Shown piece by piece: positions 54,122 to 62,312 of a stretch of DNA of 64,000 nucleotides. The notes beneath the pieces were generated by a model. The model saw nothing but the letters and a program-made list of their open reading frames with translations, was not told where the DNA came from and searched no databases. Position numbers and translations under genes: made by a program. The stretch lies in NCBI GenBank assembly GCA_041394845.1, contig JAWKHL010000001.1, positions 496,001-560,000 on the forward strand, written 5' to 3'. This DNA is from JAHCHG01 sp041394845 (lineage in GTDB: Bacteria; Acidobacteriota; Blastocatellia; Pyrinomonadales; Pyrinomonadaceae). Numbering within the stretch: the first letter of the stretch is position 1; every line of letters begins with the position of its first letter.

Positions 54122-54296
54122 GGTAGAGGCGCGGTTTTCATGAGTAATTTGTCGGAGAGAGTTTTGAAGGCTTGTCAGATCGTCGGATGAAAGGGATAAA
54201 CCGCCGAAGCCCGTTCGAGTTCTTCAAGGTCTGCGGGTTGGTTGTAGCGGCTAAATCCGCTAAACTGTCAGCGAAATATTCGTTGGAGTGCTACGG
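54122..54296 (+). promoter_or_regulatory. Lysine riboswitch (L box)
   Basis: Conserved L-box elements appear in order: GTAGAGGCGCG (54123-54133), CATGAGTAA, GATGAAAGGGATAAACCGCC then GAAGCCCG, CGGGTTGG, AACTGTCAGCGAA, and the closing GGAGTGCTACGG (54285-54296). P1 pairs GTAG with CTAC. It precedes the aspartokinase gene, the classical lysine-controlled target. Lysine binding would favour the terminator at 54330. Confidence 0.9.
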
Positions 54297-54329
54297 CTAT
54301 ATTTATTCAGATTTTGTTTTTTTGATCAG

Positions 54330-54367
54330 GTCGGTCGGGCGTTCATTTGTCCGGCTGGCTTTTTTTT
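54330..54367 (+). terminator. Intrinsic terminator of the lysine riboswitch
   Basis: GTCGGTCGG (54330-54338) pairs through all nine positions (three G-U) with CCGGCTGGC (54351-54359), followed by eight T. It lies about 100 bases before the lysC start codon. Confidence 0.8.
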
Positions 54368-54463
54368 ATCAGTTGGCGGAGCGGTTGCGGATTTATTGAC
54401 CATCCGAAAAAAAAAACGATTCTGATCCTGAAAGCATTTGAAAAAAGAGTTTGAGAGGAAAAG

Positions 54464-55825
54464 TTGAGCGAGATCAAACCAACAGTGATGAAATTCGGCG
54501 GGACCTCGGTTCAGGACACCGAGGCTTTTACCCGTGTGGCCGGGATCGTCGGCGGACAAAAGGATGTCGCGCCGGTGGTGGTAACTTCGGCGATGTCCAA
54601 ATTTACGGATGCGCTTTTGAACGCCTTCGAAACCGCCAAAGCTGGATCTGCGGCCGACGGGTTTTCCTCTCTGGAACCGCATTTTGAAAGACATCAGGCG
54701 GTTTCACGGGAACTTCTCGAAGCGGAGCGGCAAACCGCTTTTACCACGGAACTCGATCTGGCCAAAGGTGAACTGAAGGATCTGTTGGTGCGGACCGAAC
54801 GCCGTTCACTGCCCCTTTCGATGCTCAAAGACGCCGTCGTCTCCTACGGTGAACAGCTTTCCTCGCGCCTTTTGGCCGAGGTTTTTCGGGCCACGGGGAT
54901 CAACGCCCGGCAGATGGACTCGCGCCGCCTGATAGTCACAGACGATGAATACGGTTCGGCGGCGCCGGTCTGGGGGGAAACCGAAAAACTGATCCGGCTC
55001 GAACTGGAAAACCTTTTGGAAAAGGGCGAGGTTCCGGTCCTCGGCGGTTTTATCGCCGCCAGCCGGAGCGGGGAGACGACCACGCTCGGTCGCGGCGGTT
55101 CGGATTATTCGGCGGCGCTGGTCGGGGCGGCCCTCAGGGCGAGGGAGATCCAGATCTGGACCGACGTTACCGGCGTTTTGACCTGCGACCCGAGGATCTG
55201 CCGGGACGCCCGGACGATCGACACACTGTCTTATGAGGAGGCGGCCGAGCTGGCTTATTTCGGTGCCAAGGTGCTCCATCCGAAAACCATCAAACCGGCT
55301 GTCGATCATTCGATCCCGGTCCGCGTCTGCAACTCGCATCAACCCAATGAACGGGGAACGATGATCCTTTCGGAAAGCGGTGTCGCGCCCAACAGGATCA
55401 AGTCGATCGCACACAAAACCGGGATCACCATTTTGCGCATTTCATCCGCCCGGATGCTCGGTTCCTACGGTTTCATGTCGGCGCTTTTTCAGGTTTTCGA
55501 GCGGTTTCGAACCGTCATCGACGTCATTTCCACTTCGGAGGTTTCGGTCGCCCTGACGCTCGACAACACCGATTCGCTCGATAAGATCGTCGCCGAACTG
55601 TCGCGGCTCGGCGACGTCGAGGTCGAGGGCGGTCACGCCGTCATCTGCGTCGTCGGCGAAGGGTTGCGCGCGACCTCGGGTTTGGCTTCAAAATTGTTCT
55701 CCACAATTGACGACATCGCCGTTTCGCTCATCTCCCACGGCGCTTCGAGCGTCAATCTGACCTTCGTCGTCAAAGAGGAAAAAGTGGCGGATGTGATCAA
55801 GAGATTGCACGGTTCTTTTTTTTAG
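54464..55825 (+). CDS. lysC: Aspartate kinase (LysC)
   Basis: Phosphorylates aspartate, the first step towards lysine, threonine and methionine. 453 residues. MKFGGTSVQ at the start, SAMSKFTDALLNAF, GRGGSDYSAALVGAALRARE, WTDVTGVLTCDPRICRDART and SYEEAAELAYFGAKVLHPKT, then two ACT-type regulatory domains (LRISSARMLGSYGFMSALFQ, SLISHGASSVNLTFVV). The length and HPKT region fit the lysine-sensitive LysC type rather than the short catalytic+ACT dimers. TTG start with GAGGAAAAG upstream. Protein-level feedback probably adds to the riboswitch. Confidence 0.92.
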   Translation: MSEIKPTVMKFGGTSVQDTEAFTRVAGIVGGQKDVAPVVVTSAMSKFTDALLNAFETAKAGSAADGFSSLEPHFERHQAVSRELLEAERQTAFTTELDLAKGELKDLLVRTERRSLPLSMLKDAVVSYGEQLSSRLLAEVFRATGINARQMDSRRLIVTDDEYGSAAPVWGETEKLIRLELENLLEKGEVPVLGGFIAASRSGETTTLGRGGSDYSAALVGAALRAREIQIWTDVTGVLTCDPRICRDARTIDTLSYEEAAELAYFGAKVLHPKTIKPAVDHSIPVRVCNSHQPNERGTMILSESGVAPNRIKSIAHKTGITILRISSARMLGSYGFMSALFQVFERFRTVIDVISTSEVSVALTLDNTDSLDKIVAELSRLGDVEVEGGHAVICVVGEGLRATSGLASKLFSTIDDIAVSLISHGASSVNLTFVVKEEKVADVIKRLHGSFF

Positions 55826-56090
55826 GCAAGATGAGGATAATTTTTGTAGCCCACGGCGTCGGCCGCGGGTACGAAAGAAAAAAGGAATCGAAGCCTTTGA
55901 ATTCAATCGCCAGCCTCGGGTTTCGCCTTGGGACTTCGCCGGGGGCCACCAATATGGCATCGGCTTCGCCGATTCGGGCCAAAGGCGGCCTTGAACAACC
56001 CGCTGATCTTAATTAAGCCAAAAATTGGTTTGCGGCGATCTGCGTGATTTCAGTTTAAGTTGGAAAATTAAACCCGGCCTTTCTTAAATT
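55826..56090. other. Intergenic region with a repeat-like hairpin, no gene
   Basis: TTTTTGTAGCCCACGGCGTC with GGCCGCGGGTAC (55841-55871) is a hairpin of the same TGTAGCCCAC/GTGGG style as the one inside the element at 49432. Further on, GGCTTCGCCGATTCGGGCC and AAAGGCGGCC look repeat-derived. An open frame at 55831-56016 contains this repeat and is not credible as a gene. Confidence 0.4.
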
Positions 56091-57578
56091 TTAATTTTTA
56101 TTTAGGGGAGTAAAAACCGCCGAAAAACCATCATTTTCAAAAGTCAGGCCGAAAAATACATCCGAAAAAGCAAAAACGAAGGGCGGAAAACTTGAGCGTT
56201 TGCTTTTGATCTCCATGATATAGACTCCCCGGCCATTTAAATTCCGAAAGGAAACGTGATTGGTCATGTTAAAAAAGGAATATCTCTTGGAGTTATCGAC
56301 CGGATCGGTTAAAACCGCGAATGAACCGGCGTAAAAACCGGTCCGGCCGAAGATCGCGAAATTAAATCCGCCATTGCTTGAAAGGACGCCCGAACCGGTC
56401 TCGAAGGCTCCGATATCAACGGCCGGACCCGACAGTCGGGAATGAACGTTTCGCTGATCGGAAAGCAGAAACAGGGACGGCGTGTTGAGCGGCAGGGAAC
56501 AACTGGGGTTAAAGACGCAGCTGTTTCCGGCATTGATCGCCGGGCTTCCGGTTTGCAGCGAAAGGGTATCGGTCTGGCCGCCGTTATCGGTCAAATTGCC
56601 GAGCAGCGGATTGATCGAATTATCGTCGCTGACCTGATCGTTATTGACGCCGTTGGTAAAACCCGAACTCTGCCGGGCGTCCGTAACGATGTTATTTCCG
56701 AGCGAACTAAAGGCGCCGGAGAGCGCTGTGGCGGTCGTGGAATTATCCTGTCCGATGATCGTATTGAGGACATGGGTCTGAGCGCCTTTGGCGTTGACGA
56801 TACTGCTTCCCGATGCGGTCGCCGAGTTTCCGCTGATCGAATCGTTGACCAGCAGAACCGAACCGTTATTCTGGAGACCGCCGCCGGTTGAAGCGCTGTT
56901 GGCGGTGATGGTCGAATTTATTATTCGGGCCAGAGAATTCCCGTCAGCGTTAAGAAATGCGCCGCCCTGTCCGGCCGCGGCCACGTTCGAACTGATCGTC
57001 GAACGGGACAGATTGACCGTTCCGGCGTTGGCAATTCCGCCCCCGTCCTGCGCCGCATTGTCGGAAATGTCGAGGTCGGTCAGATTGACCGTGTTGCCCG
57101 ATTCGATGAAGATGCCGCCGCCCTTTTCGCCCGCGCCCGCATTGCCGTTCCTGATCGTAAGTCCGCGAATGCGGGTGCCCGATCCGGCATTGCTTTGGAC
57201 GAGAAATATCCTGAAATTCGGGGTTTCGGGGTTTTGACTTCTTCGAATCGTTAGGCGTCTGGCTCCGGGACCGACGATCGAGACGCTCCCGGTTATGGTC
57301 AATTGCCCGAGCGTCAGATCGATGACTGAACCCGGCGGAAGAGCAAAACTAATGACATCGGAGTCGGGGCGGGCATTGGCTTCATCGAGAGCGGCCCGCA
57401 AAGTGCAATTCCCGGCCGGATCGGCACAAAGACCGTCTCCGGGATTGGCGTCGTGGGTGTCCGAGTTGTGATCAACCGTCAGCAATGATCCGCCAAAACC
57501 CGGTTGGGCCGGAACATTGCCCGCCGCCAAAAGAGAAAACAAAATTACGATGAGTGAAGGAGCTTTGGTGATTTTCAT
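56091..57578 (-). CDS. Exported right-handed beta-helix protein with CSLREL-type start
   Basis: 495 residues with a signal peptide (LIVILFSLLAAGNVPAQ). Near residue 45 is the CSLREL-like segment GDGLCADPAGNCTLRAALDE, then a parallel beta-helix with repeats such as IRGLTIRNGNAGAGEKGGGI, TVNLTDLDISDNAAQDGGGI and INSTITANSASTGGGLQNNG. Choice-of-anchor-type end SRLSGPAVDIGAFETGSG, then about 100 residues of unassigned beta-rich C-terminus. Likely surface or secreted; polysaccharide binding is a guess. There is no anchor such as a C-terminal sortase or T9SS signal that I can identify. Confidence 0.75.
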   Translation of the reverse strand: MKITKAPSLIVILFSLLAAGNVPAQPGFGGSLLTVDHNSDTHDANPGDGLCADPAGNCTLRAALDEANARPDSDVISFALPPGSVIDLTLGQLTITGSVSIVGPGARRLTIRRSQNPETPNFRIFLVQSNAGSGTRIRGLTIRNGNAGAGEKGGGIFIESGNTVNLTDLDISDNAAQDGGGIANAGTVNLSRSTISSNVAAAGQGGAFLNADGNSLARIINSTITANSASTGGGLQNNGSVLLVNDSISGNSATASGSSIVNAKGAQTHVLNTIIGQDNSTTATALSGAFSSLGNNIVTDARQSSGFTNGVNNDQVSDDNSINPLLGNLTDNGGQTDTLSLQTGSPAINAGNSCVFNPSCSLPLNTPSLFLLSDQRNVHSRLSGPAVDIGAFETGSGVLSSNGGFNFAIFGRTGFYAGSFAVLTDPVDNSKRYSFFNMTNHVSFRNLNGRGVYIMEIKSKRSSFPPFVFAFSDVFFGLTFENDGFSAVFTPLNKN

Positions 57579-57670
57579 AAAAGTTAAAAGTGAAATTCAG
57601 AGGTAACAAAATTTTTTGTAAATTATAGTTGAGAAGGGCAAAAACGGGCAAGAAAAAAAAATCACAAATC

Positions 57671-57772
57671 AGGTAGGGGCAGGTCTTGTGCCTGCCCGGT
57701 CAGTAGGGCAGGTCTTGTGCCTATTATCGGGCGGGCGCAAAACGACGGGCGGCCACAAGACCCGCCCCAACG
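57671..57772. repeat. Family F repeat cluster, second site
   Basis: GGTAGGGGCAGGTCTTGTGC (from 57672) is followed by a partial direct copy GTAGGGCAGGTCTTGTGCCT (about 57703-57722) and an inverted degenerate arm GGCCACAAGACCCGCCCCAA (57752-57771). The rest of 57579-57832 shows nothing more. Confidence 0.7.
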
Positions 57773-57832
57773 ATTGGCAAATGCTTTTTGTTCGATTAAC
57801 GCCGCTTTTGTTTTTTTGTTAGAATTCTCCTC

Positions 57833-59227
57833 ATGTTGACCCTCAAATTCGAAGCCGGGACTTTGATCCTCGAAGGGGCGAAAAAGGGAGAACCCGTTCC
57901 CGAAAGTTTCATCTGGGACGAGAGGACCAGGCAATTTCGCGCTCCGGCCTACAAATACCGTCGGATAATCATCGATCTCATCCGCTCGAAAACGCCTTAC
58001 GAGGATCTGGCCAAAACATATCAGGAGTTCGATTTCCGCCAGACGGTTCCGTTAAAGCCGCGGCCCTATCAAACGGATTCGATCGAAAAATGGCGCCAGT
58101 CGAACCGTTGCGGGGTCATCATTTTGCCGACCGGAGCCGGAAAAACCCACGTCGCGACGATGGCCATCGAGATCTGCGGGCGGCAGACGCTGGTGGTCGT
58201 TCCGACGATCGACCTGATGAATCAATGGTACGACCTGATGCTTTCGACCTTCAAGGCCGAGATCGGCCTGATCGGCGGCGGTTTTTACGAGATCGGGGCG
58301 ATCACCGTGACGACCTACGCCTCGGCCTTCCGCCATCAGGAACGGCTCGGCAACGGGTTCGGTCTGGTCATCTTTGACGAATGTCACCACCTTCCTTCGG
58401 AGGGCTACAAATACGCGGCCGAATTCGCTCTGGCCCCGTTTCGCCTGGGGTTGACGGCGACGCCCGAACGGGCCGACGGGGCCGAGGAATTCCTCGAAGA
58501 ACTGATCGGTCCTTTCGTTTACCGTCTGGAGGCGCAGGAACTGGCCGGGGAATATCTGGCCGATTACGTGGTCGAACGGGTCGAGGTCGATCTGACGACC
58601 GAAGAAAGAGAGGCTTATCAGGCGGAGAGGGAGATCTATTTGAATTTCCGGCGAAAGATGAATCTGCCCTACGGACAGGAGGGCTGGCGGCTTTTTCTGA
58701 TCCAGAGCGCCCGGAGCGAGGATGGCCGCCGGGCGATGAAGGCTTACCGCAATTACAAGCAGATCGCGCTCGGGACCGATTCCAAACTCCGGGTTTTAAA
58801 TGATCTGCTGGTTCGCCACAAAAAGGACAAGGTTCTCATTTTTACCCACGAAAACGAGATGGTTTACCGGATCTCGGAAGATCATCTGATACCGGCCATC
58901 ACTCATCAGACCAATATCAAGGAGAGGCGTTTCTGGCTCGAAGCCTTCAACCGGGGCGATGTCCTGGCGCTGGCCACCTCCAAGGTTTTGAACGAGGGCG
59001 TCAACATCCCGGACGCCTCGGTGGCGATAATTTTGTCGGGTTCGGGGTCTTCGCGCGAGCATATCCAGCGGTTGGGCCGGATCTTGCGGAAAAAAGGCGA
59101 CAAACAGGCCGTCCTTTACGAGGTCGTCGCCCGCGACACGGCCGAAGAACACATCAGCCAGAGGCGAACCGAAGCCCGGCAGTTTCAGGAGGCGAAACAG
59201 AGGGGAAAGGGGAGTTTATTTGAATAA
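57833..59227 (+). CDS. XPB/Rad25-like superfamily 2 DNA helicase
   Basis: 464 residues. An N-terminal damage-recognition-like domain (LTLKFEAGTLILEGAKKGE, YKYRRIIIDLIRSKTPYEDL) precedes SF2 motifs: LPTGAGKTHVATMAIEI near 100, VVVPTIDLMNQWYDLM, VIFDECHHLPSEGYKYAA near 180 and GLTATPERADGAEEFL. In the second RecA lobe are LIFTHENEMVYRISEDHL, ALATSKVLNEGVNIPDASVA and EHIQRLGRILRKKGDKQA. This is the XPB architecture known from archaea and some bacteria, used in DNA repair. The neighbour at 59359 is its usual nuclease partner, here on the opposite strand. Confidence 0.86.
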   Translation: MLTLKFEAGTLILEGAKKGEPVPESFIWDERTRQFRAPAYKYRRIIIDLIRSKTPYEDLAKTYQEFDFRQTVPLKPRPYQTDSIEKWRQSNRCGVIILPTGAGKTHVATMAIEICGRQTLVVVPTIDLMNQWYDLMLSTFKAEIGLIGGGFYEIGAITVTTYASAFRHQERLGNGFGLVIFDECHHLPSEGYKYAAEFALAPFRLGLTATPERADGAEEFLEELIGPFVYRLEAQELAGEYLADYVVERVEVDLTTEEREAYQAEREIYLNFRRKMNLPYGQEGWRLFLIQSARSEDGRRAMKAYRNYKQIALGTDSKLRVLNDLLVRHKKDKVLIFTHENEMVYRISEDHLIPAITHQTNIKERRFWLEAFNRGDVLALATSKVLNEGVNIPDASVAIILSGSGSSREHIQRLGRILRKKGDKQAVLYEVVARDTAEEHISQRRTEARQFQEAKQRGKGSLFE

Positions 59228-59358
59228 GGAGTGATCTCTTTCTTTGGAAAAAATTTCAGTGCACCAAACGGCGATTTTGAAAGAGTTGTCGGATGTAGCG
59301 ACTGGACCTGCAGACTGACATTGATTGAACAAAATCAAAAACCTCTTTTAAATACCCA
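59228..59358. other. 131-base gap between convergent helicase and nuclease genes
   Basis: A plus-strand ORF here reads through into the antisense of the nuclease gene and is not credible. CCCATCACTTATCACAAATC at 59357-59376 is a family B arm that supplies the nuclease stop codon. Confidence 0.5.
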
Positions 59359-60564
59359 TCACTTATCACAAATCATTCCTACTCCCATTTCCACCAGCGG
59401 GTTGACCGGGATCGAGGTCTTGTAAAAAAGGACGTTCGGGCTCTCCCAGAGCGGTTCTTCGCGGGTTCCCCGTAGATCCTGACCGGCGGCGATGATGAAC
59501 CGGTCAAAACCGGCTTTTTCGAATTCCTCCAGCCTTCGCTTTAGATCTTTCGGGGTCCAGAAACCGAGGACGTCCAGATAAATTTTTTCACCCGCAGGCG
59601 AGAGGATCGAAAAATCGGGGATAAAAGCCGTCTTGCCGAGATCGATGACCTCGCGGTTCTCCTCCAGTTTCCAATCGGTCGAGGATTTTTCCCAGTTTTT
59701 CTCCAACTTTTCGATGTCCGAATTGACGTATTCCGGTTCGTCCTCGTAACAGGATCTGATTTGATCCTGCTCAAAGGAAAGGCGGTAAAAAAGATTTCGT
59801 CCCTTTTTCTGGGCGATCTCGGCCGACATCTCCCAATCGGTGCAAAGCAGGAGCGCCGGGAGAAAGACCGACATCTGGATCCCGTATTTTTGCGAGCGGT
59901 GAAACAGGGAGGCGGCGCCGGTCAAGGTCACCTGATAGCCCTTCGCGGAATTTCCGCCGATCGAATGGATCAGGCCGAAATGTTTGATCCAGCCGAAGAT
60001 GGACCGGTAATTTGACGCGCTTGACGGAAAAATGCGGATCTTCAATTCGAGGCATTTGTAGAGGAGAGCCTGCGCCTGCGCCAGATTGTAGCGGTCGATC
60101 AAATTCCGCGGGGAGATCGTTTCAAAGCGGGTCAGCCGTTGGTTTTCGTTGAGATCCGAGTAAAGATTTTCGAAAACCGAATCGGGATCGGTTTCCAATT
60201 CTTCGGCGATCGTCTTTAAGACCTCTTCCTTTTGCGCGGAGCCGGGAAGAACCGGCTGGTGGCGGCGGGCTTCGAGGAAAACCTTCTGGCGGATCTCGAT
60301 AGGGTCGGCCGGGGATGAAACCTCGAACTCACAGCGGTCATCGAGGAGTTTGATAAAACCCCGCAGGATCCGGTAATTGGTTCCGGTTCCGACATATTCC
60401 TCCAGTTCGGCTTCGAGTGCGCCCCGTTTGAAACCGAGAAAATCTTCGAAGATCTCGATCAGATTGGCGGCATCGGTCAGATAATCCTTTCCGTCCGGAT
60501 TGATGAAACGCGGAAAGACCTGATCGCCGCGCCGGTAATTGATGGCCAGATCGGAAGTCAGCAT
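59359..60564 (-). CDS. DUF790/Bax1-like nuclease, XPB partner
   Basis: 401 residues. N-terminal SDLAINYRRGDQVFPRFI and AANLIEIFEDFLGFKRGALE, middle YNLAQAQALLYKCLELKIRI (DUF790 signature), and the C-terminal nuclease-like core GKTAFIPDFSILSPAGEKIY with LDVLGFWTPKDLKRRLEEFE, whose PDF...LDVLGFW acidic pattern is the candidate metal site. In archaea Bax1 binds and stimulates XPB and cuts DNA at bubble junctions. Convergent with the XPB-like gene here. The last residues (CDK) and the TGA come from a family B repeat. Confidence 0.82.
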   Translation of the reverse strand: MLTSDLAINYRRGDQVFPRFINPDGKDYLTDAANLIEIFEDFLGFKRGALEAELEEYVGTGTNYRILRGFIKLLDDRCEFEVSSPADPIEIRQKVFLEARRHQPVLPGSAQKEEVLKTIAEELETDPDSVFENLYSDLNENQRLTRFETISPRNLIDRYNLAQAQALLYKCLELKIRIFPSSASNYRSIFGWIKHFGLIHSIGGNSAKGYQVTLTGAASLFHRSQKYGIQMSVFLPALLLCTDWEMSAEIAQKKGRNLFYRLSFEQDQIRSCYEDEPEYVNSDIEKLEKNWEKSSTDWKLEENREVIDLGKTAFIPDFSILSPAGEKIYLDVLGFWTPKDLKRRLEEFEKAGFDRFIIAAGQDLRGTREEPLWESPNVLFYKTSIPVNPLVEMGVGMICDK

Positions 60565-60573
60565 TAAGGAATT

Positions 60574-60766
60574 ATAAAAGTTTTAAGGTGAAAAAGTGAA
60601 AGGGTGAAAAAGTTTGGGGACTTGAGGGTAAGGGAAAATGGAGAAATCAAAAAACGGAAAAACCATCATTTCAGGGGCCGAACTTTTTTTCCAAAAAACA
60701 CTTTCCCGCTTTTTCACATTTAAACTTTTCAACTTTTCCACCTTTATCCCGTTTCACCCTTCCAGA
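60574..60766. repeat. Family A palindrome between the nuclease gene start and argH stop
   Basis: The left arm 60574-60617 (AAGTTTTAAGGTGAAAAAGT type) and inverted right arm 60708-60766. The right arm contains the argH stop: TCA at 60754-60756 read minus is TGA, inside GGGTGAAAC. The loop of about 90 bases shows no gene. Confidence 0.75.
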
Positions 60767-62145
60767 AATTCTCTGGCCTCGGCCAGAGCGGCCTCCACCT
60801 GTTGGTGCGAAGTGCCACCGGCGGCGTTTTTTGAACCGAGGGTTTGCTCCAGCGAGATCGCCTCGAAAACGTCGGGTTCGATTTCGGGTCCGAGTTTTTG
60901 CATCTCATCGAGCGAGAGTTCTTCGAGTTCGACCCCGAGTTCGATCGCCCGGAGGACGATCTGACCGACCGTTTCGTGGGCGGTTCGGAAAGACACTCCG
61001 CGGCGGGCCAGATAATCGGCCAGTTCGGTGGCGTTTAGATAACCGTGAGTGGCCGCCTGACCGGTCTTTCGGGCGTCGACAGTCAGATTTCTCAGGACGA
61101 TCGATGTGATCTCCAGCGAATCGGTCACGGTTTGGTCGGCGTCGAAAACCGCTTCCTTATCCTCCTGCATATCCTTGTTATAGGCCAGCGGGAGGCCTTT
61201 GAGCATTGTCAGCAGGGAAAGCAGATCGCCGAAAACGCGGCCCGATTTCCCCCGAACCAGTTCCATCGAATCGGGGTTCTTTTTTTGCGGCATGATCGAT
61301 GAACCGGTCGAAACCCTGTCGGAAAGGGTGAAAAAGCCGAATTCGGTGCCGGAATAAAGGATCACGTCTTCGGCCAGCCGCGACAGGTGGGTCATCGTCA
61401 GCGAGGCCGCATAGGCGAAGTCGGCGCAGAAGTCGCGGTCGCTCACCGCGTCCAGACTGTTGCGGGAAATTTCGGCGAATCCGAGAAAACCCGCCACGGC
61501 GCGGCGGTCGATCGGGTAAGAGGTCCCGGCCAGAGCGGCGGAACCGAGCGGAAGCACATCGGTTCGGCGTTTCGCCTCAATGAACCGGTCGGAATCGCGC
61601 CGGAGCATTTCAAAATATGCCAGACACCAGTGGGGGAAGAGTATCGGCTGGGCCCTTTGCAGGTGAGTGTAGCCGGGAAGAATGGTCCCGCTGTATTCTT
61701 CGGCCAGATCCACCAGGGCCGTTTGCGTTTCTTTCAAGACCAGAAGGATCTCGTCGATGGCGTCGCGCATCCAGATCCTCAGAGCGGTGGCGACCTGATC
61801 GTTCCGGCTCCGTCCGGTGTGGAGCTTTCGTCCGGGATCGCCGATCATCTCGATCAGTTGGGTTTCAATAAAAGAATGGACATCTTCGTAATTCCCATCT
61901 TCCAGAAAATCTGGGTTTTCCAGAGATTCTTCGAAAATGTTCAAAAGCCCGGCCTGGATGTCGAAGGATTCGTCGGCCGTTAAAATGCCGGCTTCCTCCA
62001 GTCCCCGGCAATGACCGAGGGAGCCGCGGATATCGGCCGCCAGCAACTTTTTGTCGAATTCGAAGGAGCGGTTGAAGAAGAAAAATTTCTCATCAATTTT
62101 TTCCTTGAACCGGCCGCCCCACAAGTTTTCTTTCTGATTTCCCAT
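60754..62145 (-). CDS. argH: Argininosuccinate lyase (ArgH)
   Basis: Last step of arginine synthesis: argininosuccinate to arginine and fumarate. 463 residues. WGGRFKEKIDEKFFFFNRSF at the start, TGRSRNDQVATALRIWMRD near 110, TILPGYTHLQRAQPILFPHW near 155 (His) and the family signature GSSIMPQKKNPDSMELVRGK near 275 with its catalytic Ser. AAGGAA precedes the ATG (MGNQKENLWGG). No other arg gene is within view. Its stop codon is embedded in the family A repeat. Confidence 0.93.
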   Translation of the reverse strand: MGNQKENLWGGRFKEKIDEKFFFFNRSFEFDKKLLAADIRGSLGHCRGLEEAGILTADESFDIQAGLLNIFEESLENPDFLEDGNYEDVHSFIETQLIEMIGDPGRKLHTGRSRNDQVATALRIWMRDAIDEILLVLKETQTALVDLAEEYSGTILPGYTHLQRAQPILFPHWCLAYFEMLRRDSDRFIEAKRRTDVLPLGSAALAGTSYPIDRRAVAGFLGFAEISRNSLDAVSDRDFCADFAYAASLTMTHLSRLAEDVILYSGTEFGFFTLSDRVSTGSSIMPQKKNPDSMELVRGKSGRVFGDLLSLLTMLKGLPLAYNKDMQEDKEAVFDADQTVTDSLEITSIVLRNLTVDARKTGQAATHGYLNATELADYLARRGVSFRTAHETVGQIVLRAIELGVELEELSLDEMQKLGPEIEPDVFEAISLEQTLGSKNAAGGTSHQQVEAALAEAREFLEG

Positions 62146-62312
62146 AAATTGAAAATTTCCTTTGAAAATTCAAAAAATAAAAAAATCCAAAAATTAGGCA
62201 AAAAACTTCGGATTGATTCGGAAATTTCGCCCCCGGCCGATCAAGCCGCATTGCGCCGATTTCGGCCCGGCGGACCGGACGAAAAATTCCGGGAAACAAT
62301 TTTTGAAAATGA

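Noticed and set aside
55831..56016. A 61-codon ORF after lysC.
   Set aside because: It is composed of repeat-like DNA (TGTAGCCCACGG hairpin) and has an equally long ORF on the opposite strand; neither shows coding character.
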